A program made the position numbers and the translations under genes. Shown piece by piece: positions 5,851 through 10,407 of a stretch of 10,407 nucleotides of DNA. Position 1 is the first letter of the stretch. Each line of letters opens with the position of its first letter. The DNA lies in assembly GCA_003151665.1 (NCBI GenBank), contig PLYD01000286.1:1-10407 (forward strand). The letters are read 5' to 3'. The notes below the pieces were generated by a model. It was not told the origin of the DNA, ran no database searches, and saw nothing but the letters and a program-made list of their open reading frames with translations. The stretch comes from Candidatus Dormiibacterota bacterium (GTDB lineage: Bacteria > Chloroflexota > Dormibacteria > Dormibacterales > Dormibacteraceae).

Positions 5851-6081
5851 TTAGTCATGGTCTGAAACGACTTGCTCAAGCACCAAGGCCAGCCGTGGGC
5901 AGGTCGCGATGGCGCGCTCTGCAAGATGCAGCACCTTGCCATCATCGATGAGGCTTGGGTTCACGGCCGGAAAGCCCCAGTCATCAAGGGACACGATCTC
6001 GGGAACGATCTCGGCGCAGTAGCCGTAGCCTTGGCACAGCACGGGGTTCACACGCAAGCGGCGCCGAACGTCATCGTTCAC
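5851..6081 (-). CDS. Small [3Fe-4S]-type ferredoxin
   Basis: The 76-residue acidic protein carries CQGYGYC (Cys16, Cys22) and a distal TCP (Cys61), the pattern of single-cluster [3Fe-4S] ferredoxins of the actinobacterial P450-partner type. The usual CxxCxxC of [4Fe-4S] ferredoxins is reduced to C-x5-C. The AEIVPEIVSLDDWGF segment matches the family's aPevF..dd.G region. GTG 6081 is chosen because it overlaps the NuoF-like stop as GTGA and gives a normal ferredoxin length; a longer frame upstream would only overlap the neighbour. It is the last gene of the six-gene operon. The most likely job is to accept electrons from the NuoF-like subunit and pass them to the heme membrane protein, both on the cytoplasmic side. 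That electron route is inference. Confidence 0.88.
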   Translation of the reverse strand: MNDDVRRRLRVNPVLCQGYGYCAEIVPEIVSLDDWGFPAVNPSLIDDGKVLHLAERAIATCPRLALVLEQVVSDHD

Positions 6082-7391
6082 CGCCACCCCTGTCCTGGCG
6101 CCGGTGGCTGTGGCAAGCCGGCAACCTCCCTTCCCTTGCAAGGTTGCCCGGCGAGGTGCGTGTCGAGGTGATCTCTGAAGACGGTCAGCGCGCTCGCCAG
6201 CATTCCCACCGCGCCGTCCGGGTGGCGACAGGCACCCCGCCCGCGAACCATGTCTACCCAGCGCCACACCCGATCCAGATCAGCGGGTCCGCCTACCGAG
6301 GCTGCGATTCGCTCCATCGCCTCCGAGATTGCTGCCAGCCCGTTGACACATGGCCCGCACTGACCAGCAGTCTCCGCGGCCAGGTAACTGAAGATGCGAG
6401 TCGCCTCCACCACGCCGCAGCTGCCATGCGGCAGCACCGCCAGCACTCCACAGCCAAGCGAAGCCCCGTGCGCCGTCCGCAAGTCATCCACGTCCAGTGT
6501 CACGTCACAAAGCAAAGTGGGCGCCAGCCAGGTTCCGAAGTACCCACCAAGCAGGGCGCCCGCGGCCGGCCGCACCGTTCCGCCCGCCGCTTCCAGAACG
6601 CTTCCCAACCGTGTTCCGAGGTCCACCTCGTACACGCCGGGTCGCTGGACGTTCCCGCACAGGGTCATGAGAGTAGTGCCAGGCGATGAGGCCGTGCCCG
6701 CCTTTCGGAACCAGTCGTCCCCATAACGGCCGATCATTCCGACGTGGGCGAGCGTCTCAGCATTCTGGATGAGTGTCGGGCGATCCTTGACGCCCTTCTC
6801 GGCCGAGCGTTGCAGGCTGAACTTGGGCTTAGCCCGCCCACCTGATAGGCGGTTCACTACCGCTGACGACTCGCCCGCGATGTAGCGGTGCGGCGTCATC
6901 ACGATGCGGATCGGAGGTTCCGCGAGGCGAGCCCGACGACGTTCATCTAGCGCCCGCAGCAGGGTCCGCCTCGCGGAATCGGCGCCTCGCGAAAGGTACA
7001 AAACGATCTGCTCGGCGCCAAGAGTGTCCGCAGCGAGAGCGGCTCCATCCAGCATCAGGTGCGGGCGCAGCGAGACCAAGGTGCGGTCCTTCGAACTCAG
7101 CGGCTCCCCCTCGGAGGCGTTGATCACTACGACCGAGTGCCCACTGGAGTGTCGGGCGACGCCGGCCCACTTGCGCCAGGTTGGGAACCACGCCCCTCCC
7201 CGGCCGCGCAAACCGCTCTTCTTCAGGACATCCACCAGCCATGCACCCCCGGCAGGGCGTGTTCCCAAGCGCTGCAGATGGTCGTCGAGCCGTTCGTGAC
7301 CCGCCCCCCGACCAGGCCCCGACATAAGCCTGGAGCCGACCGGTAGCCAAGCCGCCGGTGGAGCACCGAGGCCGATTTCGGTGGCGGTCAA
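6078..7391 (-). CDS. NuoF-like NADH-binding FMN/Fe-S oxidoreductase subunit
   Basis: The 437-residue protein follows the 51-kDa/NuoF layout: FMN/NADH-binding GLRGRGGAWFPTWRKW (60-75), NASEGEP (91-97), GESSAVVNRLSGG (173-185) in place of the usual GEEtaLl..lEG, NAETL (210-214), an SLBB-like region (about 240-295), and a C-terminal cluster-binding part. The cluster motif reads ETAGQCGPC (Cys345, Cys348) with a distal CRHPDGA (Cys388). Ala342 occupies the position of the first cluster cysteine of complex I NuoF, so only three canonical Cys ligands remain. No NuoE or NuoG partner is nearby, so this is not complex I. The TTG start overlaps the preceding stop (TTGA) and the end overlaps the ferredoxin start (GTGA). 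It likely oxidises NADH (or NADPH) in the cytoplasm and feeds the ferredoxin and heme protein. Pyridine nucleotide preference cannot be read from sequence. Confidence 0.9.
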   Translation of the reverse strand: MTATEIGLGAPPAAWLPVGSRLMSGPGRGAGHERLDDHLQRLGTRPAGGAWLVDVLKKSGLRGRGGAWFPTWRKWAGVARHSSGHSVVVINASEGEPLSSKDRTLVSLRPHLMLDGAALAADTLGAEQIVLYLSRGADSARRTLLRALDERRRARLAEPPIRIVMTPHRYIAGESSAVVNRLSGGRAKPKFSLQRSAEKGVKDRPTLIQNAETLAHVGMIGRYGDDWFRKAGTASSPGTTLMTLCGNVQRPGVYEVDLGTRLGSVLEAAGGTVRPAAGALLGGYFGTWLAPTLLCDVTLDVDDLRTAHGASLGCGVLAVLPHGSCGVVEATRIFSYLAAETAGQCGPCVNGLAAISEAMERIAASVGGPADLDRVWRWVDMVRGRGACRHPDGAVGMLASALTVFRDHLDTHLAGQPCKGREVAGLPQPPAPGQGWR

Positions 7392-8437
7392 TTCAGTGGA
7401 CCGGAAGTCACCAACCGACCCGTGATCTGCCTTTCTCCTTCAGCATTTGAGAAGGCGCCGTAGAACGCGATGGTGAGGCGCGTGACGCCGCAGACGGCGT
7501 AAAGCGTGGTGCCGGCGGTGGTTGGAACGGCGCATATGATGCGATCGTCTCGGGCAATCGTGACCACCGGTAGCGTCTCGTTGAGGCTCGGAGAGCGGAT
7601 CGCGATCGTTAGTCCGGTATCGATCATGTCCCGCAACGAGATCTGGACGTGACCCGTGCGGTCGCTCAACAAGACGCCGGCGAGAGGATCGCTGAAGCCA
7701 CCCGGACCGGCGTGCACCAGATCCGGCTTGACGATGGCCGCCTTGACTTGCGGAGTGCCGGCCTTCGCCGACCAACCGGGCTTATAGGGACCGTTGAACG
7801 CCCAGCCCCCCGCGACGACAATGAAGGTTACGACCACAATCGCGGCGGCGGCGCGTATCGGCAGCGTCGCCAGCCGGCCTTGGCCCAGGCGCAGGCCGAG
7901 CGAAAAGAGCACCGCCGCCACGCACGAGGTGACGACCGCGATCATCCACGGTGCCTGGCTGTCGCTGCCGGTACCCACGCCGTGGATCACCGCCAGCGGC
8001 CATGAGGCGTACGCCGCCCAATGGATCAGCCGCCAGACACGCGGGCCGAGGCGGCTCCGCAACGCGCTGCTCGCCGCCACCCCGATGAGCACCCAGGTGG
8101 CGGCCACGCCAAGGCCCAGCCAGATGGGCCGGTAGGCGGCCCCGAAAGGAATGGCCACGTCCCGCACGCCGATATGGGCGTAAGGATCGAGCAGTGTGGT
8201 GACGATATGAGCGGCGAGCAGAAGCACCCCGAGCAGGCTCAGATTTCGATGCATGTCCGCCGCCAGGAAGGCAGGTGTCGTCTCGCCGATCCACCGTCGT
8301 GCAGTCACGATGCCGAGTACTACGGTGCCGGTAAGCACGATGAGAGTCGAAGTGCCTAGTCCGCGGGTTGCGTACCAGTACCAGCTGGGTGAGTCCGTTG
8401 TTCCAGCCGCGGCAGCCAGCAGGTGTGAAGTGATCAC
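7388..8437 (-). CDS. Ferric-reductase-like diheme membrane protein with extracytoplasmic C-terminal domain
   Basis: With the GTG start at 8437 the product has 349 residues and six predicted helices. WYATRGLGTSTLIVLTG opens helix 1. His63 and His77 lie on helix 2 (MHRNLSLLG..AAHIV) and His139 and His152 on helix 4 (WRLIHWAAY..VIHGV), the ferric-reductase-like pattern for two stacked b hemes. Arg-rich loops place the N-terminus outside, so the last 125 residues after helix 6 should be outside too. That domain is beta-rich, has two cysteines (302, 316) and is unrecognised. There is no cytoplasmic FAD/NAD domain; the NuoF-like and ferredoxin genes downstream may supply that role. The start is chosen for its GTGA overlap with the apbE-like stop; TTG 8467 is the alternative. 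Probable role: transmembrane electron transfer to an external acceptor. Confidence 0.85.
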   Translation of the reverse strand: MITSHLLAAAAGTTDSPSWYWYATRGLGTSTLIVLTGTVVLGIVTARRWIGETTPAFLAADMHRNLSLLGVLLLAAHIVTTLLDPYAHIGVRDVAIPFGAAYRPIWLGLGVAATWVLIGVAASSALRSRLGPRVWRLIHWAAYASWPLAVIHGVGTGSDSQAPWMIAVVTSCVAAVLFSLGLRLGQGRLATLPIRAAAAIVVVTFIVVAGGWAFNGPYKPGWSAKAGTPQVKAAIVKPDLVHAGPGGFSDPLAGVLLSDRTGHVQISLRDMIDTGLTIAIRSPSLNETLPVVTIARDDRIICAVPTTAGTTLYAVCGVTRLTIAFYGAFSNAEGERQITGRLVTSGPLN

Positions 8438-9342
8438 GACTGTGCAGTCCAGCCACCGGCAAACCAAACCCCGCCCCTGGTGTCGACGAGACGCGCCGGA
8501 AGTCTGTGCTCATCGAGCCAAGCCGGCGCGCTGGCGCCCATGATCAGCGCAGCGGTTGCACCTGCGTTGGCTTCCACGCAAGTTGCTGCGGCCACGGAGA
8601 CCATCGCCCAGGGCGTGTTCGCGGGCAAGCCGGTGGAGGGGTCGATGATGTGATGGAGCTCGATTCCGCCGCGGCGCCAGCGACGCGAGGTCGTGCCCGA
8701 GGTGGCAAGGCCGCCGTCGAAGACGACGATGTCCTGCCACTCGGCAGCGTCGACCTTCGTGGCTACCCGAACGGGCCAGCCGCCCGCCCGCGCAGGCCCG
8801 CGAACCGCGATGTCTCCGCCGCAACCGATGGCGACCGACACACCGAGGCTTTCCGCCACGGCGGTCGCAGCGCGATCCGCAGCCCAGGCTTTTCCGCTGG
8901 CTCCGAGATCGAGGCCAACGCCCGCGGGGAGCTGAATCGTGTGGGCCACCGGGTCGTACGCCAGCGCTTGCCATCCAATCACCCGGCGCACGCGAAGCTG
9001 AAGAGGCGGGCCATCGGCCGGCAGGTCGCGGAAGGTCACGGTGTATCCGGCATCCTCGACGCATTTGCCGACTGTGAGATCGACGAGACCTCCTGTCATC
9101 TCTGCCGAATCCAGTGCCGCGACGATGGCCTCCTCTAACAGTGGAGAGAGCACGATGTCGCGTTGGCCGCTGCGGCCGTTCAGGCGCGAGAGCTCAGAGT
9201 CCTGGCGAAACCGGCTGCAGACCTCATCGATCTCTTTCAGCTGCGCGCACGCGATGGCCATCGCCGCGGAGAGGGCAGATCTCTCATCGACCATCACGGT
9301 ATTGACCGTGCCTAGGGCGGTGAACGTTCCGTACGTCAGCAT
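8434..9342 (-). CDS. apbE: ApbE-family FAD:protein FMN transferase
   Basis: ApbE enzymes attach FMN from FAD covalently to Thr/Ser of target proteins, using Mg2+. The 302-residue product shows the family order: TALGTVNTV (8-16), SRFRQDSELSRLN (43-55), TGGLVDLTVG (83-92), DLGASGKAWAADRA (145-158), GCGGDIAVRG (173-182), SGTTSRRW and HHIIDPSTGLP (230-240), then CVEANAGATAALIMG. In that last motif Asn259 replaces the Asp that helps bind metal in classical ApbE, while Thr263 is kept. The open frame extends upstream to 9450, but that extension is Pro/Gly-rich and unlike the family. ATG 9342 overlaps the preceding stop (ATGCTGA). No signal peptide is seen, so it probably acts in the cytoplasm. Clustering with the heme protein points to flavinylation of a component of the same electron chain; which one is not apparent. 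Confidence 0.92.
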   Translation of the reverse strand: MLTYGTFTALGTVNTVMVDERSALSAAMAIACAQLKEIDEVCSRFRQDSELSRLNGRSGQRDIVLSPLLEEAIVAALDSAEMTGGLVDLTVGKCVEDAGYTVTFRDLPADGPPLQLRVRRVIGWQALAYDPVAHTIQLPAGVGLDLGASGKAWAADRAATAVAESLGVSVAIGCGGDIAVRGPARAGGWPVRVATKVDAAEWQDIVVFDGGLATSGTTSRRWRRGGIELHHIIDPSTGLPANTPWAMVSVAAATCVEANAGATAALIMGASAPAWLDEHRLPARLVDTRGGVWFAGGWTAQS

Positions 9343-9707
9343 GGCAGTGAAGGCGTTGAGTGGCAGACCGGTTTGGGGGGTGGCAGGGGAGCCCACCCGG
9401 GACCTTGGTACGGGGGGCGCGGCCCCGAGCCCGCCGTACCAGGCGGCCAACCCGAGTGATGGACCACCTTTCGGATCACCGTCGGCGGCTTTTGAACTGG
9501 AGCCGCCGCGACGGGCACCTCCGGTGGAGGGGCCGCGCTTGGTGCGGCGGGCGGCTTGCCGGAAAAATAGGCGTAGGCCAGATTCGAGAAAAGCCAGCTA
9601 AACCCGAGTGCGCTAGCGACGCCTCCAAAGGTGGCGAAGCGAACAATCAATAAGGCCCGGTCGCGGGTCGCCTGCTCGGAACTCCTGGCCGCCGGTTCGG
9701 GACTCAA
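9336..9707 (-). CDS. Small single-span proline-rich membrane protein (second of operon)
   Basis: The 123-residue product has a short charged N-terminus, one hydrophobic span (about 19-48, ALLIVRFATFGGVASALGFS then WLFSNLAYAYF), and an extracytoplasmic-looking Pro/Ala-rich tail with VIRKVVHHSG (77-86). Two cysteines lie near the end (114 and the last residue). The TTG start overlaps the previous stop as TTGA, and the end overlaps the apbE-like ATG by 7 bp. I know of small membrane proteins in front of ApbE genes in actinobacterial redox clusters but cannot name a family. The His pair and basic KVV motif could contact heme or metal, which is speculation. The proline-rich C-terminal third lies just upstream of the likely apbE start, so its exact end depends on this frame being the translated one. 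Confidence 0.6.
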   Translation of the reverse strand: MSPEPAARSSEQATRDRALLIVRFATFGGVASALGFSWLFSNLAYAYFSGKPPAAPSAAPPPEVPVAAAPVQKPPTVIRKVVHHSGWPPGTAGSGPRPPYQGPGWAPLPPPKPVCHSTPSLPC

Positions 9708-10084
9708 TCGTCGCCGCCGGGTGGCTCGGTTTCAGTCGTCCCGTCCTCGCCATGAGTGCCCCCCGTGCCAGGAAGCCTCGCTGGCGGGCTGAAAGAGCGC
9801 GCAGGCGGAGGATCGTAGACGTTGACCACCTTGTGCACGGCCGGGACTGGCGGAAATAGGGAGGCGGCTTCGATTGGCAAAGCCGAGTAGTCGTACGGGG
9901 CGAAATCGCTGGCCAGCGTTTGCGCTGCTGCCAAGAGCGTGGTGGCGACGAGGGCGGCCATGCCCGCCGCGGCTCCGGTGCCCAAGGTGAGCAGTGCGAA
10001 CAGCAAGGCGCCGCCGCGTTTGGCCCTCATCCGGGGCGAGCCGATTTGGGCGCTGTCACGAATCGCAGTCTTTCGAACAGTCAT
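9704..10084 (-). CDS. Small single-span membrane protein, first gene of the redox operon
   Basis: ATG 10084 follows AAGGGGAG at about 7 nt, a good ribosome binding site, so this is the operon's first gene. The 126-residue product has a basic N-terminus (RMRAKRGG), one hydrophobic span (about 25-55), and an outside tail. The tail includes PAVHKVVNVYDPPP (81-94), similar in style to the VIRKVVHH segment of the next gene's product, and an acidic Gly/Thr/Pro-rich end. An LPGTGG motif at 104-109 resembles a sortase signal, but no hydrophobic segment follows. Neither cofactor motifs nor a flavinylation site are visible. The two small proteins may be paralogous-in-role tethers or subunits of the electron conduit at the outer membrane face. 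No known family recognised. Confidence 0.7.
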   Translation of the reverse strand: MTVRKTAIRDSAQIGSPRMRAKRGGALLFALLTLGTGAAAGMAALVATTLLAAAQTLASDFAPYDYSALPIEAASLFPPVPAVHKVVNVYDPPPARSFSPPARLPGTGGTHGEDGTTETEPPGGDD

Positions 10085-10407
10085 GTGGATCTCCCCTTAT
10101 CCGGAGGTGAATCGCCCGTCGGCGGAGATGGTTGTCGCAGTTGGCCGTGGCGCCGAAAGTCGGACCCCTTAGCCTCAGAGCTCGACCTCGGGCATGAGCT
10201 TGCAGAGCCGGCAGCGACCATGTACGGAACCCCCAGAGGCTGACGAGGTTCGTAGGGCTGCGATTCCGTTAGATCGCTGATGCCTGAACTCAGGGACGTG
10301 TCGTTCCGACCGACGTAGGGCTGAGTAACGGTGTGAACCATGAATAGATAGACGCGCATCCCCCCGGAAGTCGGCAAAACGGACACAGGCGTGGTTGGTG
10401 GACTGTG
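10085..10407 (-). promoter_or_regulatory. Upstream region of the redox operon with phased direct repeat
   Basis: These 323 bp upstream of the first operon gene have no convincing gene. The one long minus-strand frame encodes low-complexity sequence with no start signal. A 10-bp direct repeat, CGTAGGGCTG, occurs at 10251-10260 and 10314-10323, 63 bp apart. The promoter should lie here, but no clear -35/-10 pair was identified. FMN- and cobalamin-riboswitch core motifs were looked for and not seen. Confidence 0.4.

Noticed and set aside
5955..6689. A 244-codon plus-strand frame opposite the NuoF-like gene
   Set aside because: It is low-complexity and His/Arg/Ser-rich, while the other strand encodes conserved FMN and Fe-S motifs across the same bases.
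6078..7391. Part of a complex I (nuo) operon
   Set aside because: Only a NuoF-like gene is present. Its neighbours are ApbE, a heme membrane protein and a small ferredoxin, and its cluster motif differs from complex I NuoF.
8506..9138. A 210-codon plus-strand frame opposite the apbE-like gene
   Set aside because: It is Arg/Gly/Ala-rich with no family features; the ApbE motifs on the minus strand span the whole interval.
9758..9775. LPGTGG in the first small membrane protein as a sortase signal
   Set aside because: No hydrophobic span or basic tail follows; the motif sits in a disordered Gly/Thr/Pro-rich end.
10081..10386. A 101-codon minus-strand frame upstream of the redox operon
   Set aside because: Its product is Ser/Pro-rich without motif, and it covers the ribosome binding site and likely promoter of the operon's first gene.
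10085..10407. Flavin or cobalamin riboswitch upstream of the redox operon
   Set aside because: The conserved core sequences of these riboswitches were looked for on the minus strand and not found.

Overview
The window is GC-rich with frequent GTG and TTG starts. It encodes a sortase-type cell-surface protein and an ApbE / heme-membrane / NuoF-like redox operon of a kind I associate with Actinomycetota. I infer a high-GC Gram-positive actinobacterium, or possibly a monoderm-like Chloroflexota/Dormibacterota relative. No rRNA, tRNA, CRISPR array or transposase was seen.

Left part, plus strand. The window opens inside a surface protein made of tandem DUF11 repeats, an LPNTS sorting-like signal and a membrane segment. 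Its frame continues without a stop into a second membrane segment and an apparently complete class E/F-like sortase domain, so substrate and sortase are one polypeptide. A mostly non-coding stretch follows, holding a 32-codon ORF with a strong ribosome binding site and a 12-bp palindrome. Next comes a CaCA-family cation antiporter, and converging on it a 51-residue CsbD-like stress protein on the minus strand. A small helical protein of unknown function and a YihY/BrkB-type membrane protein then form a probable two-gene unit on the plus strand.

Middle (about 5.0-5.85 kb). This is mostly non-coding, with short inverted repeats and one small gene resembling the actinobacterial three-helix-bundle dimerization domain. 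It separates the plus-strand genes from the large minus-strand operon.

Right part, minus strand, 10084 down to 5851. Six genes are chained by start/stop overlaps (TTGA, ATGCTGA, GTGA, TTGA, GTGA): two small single-span proline-rich membrane proteins, an ApbE-type FAD:protein FMN transferase, a six-helix ferric-reductase-like diheme membrane protein with an unrecognised extracytoplasmic C-terminal domain, a NuoF-like NADH/FMN/Fe-S subunit, and a small [3Fe-4S]-type ferredoxin. The simplest reading is a transmembrane electron conduit: NAD(P)H to NuoF-like FMN and Fe-S, to ferredoxin, to two b hemes across the membrane, to an outside acceptor. ApbE would covalently flavinylate a component, but no flavinylation motif is visible in any of the six products. 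The 323 bp upstream of the operon carry a 10-bp direct repeat spaced 63 bp apart, a candidate regulatory site.
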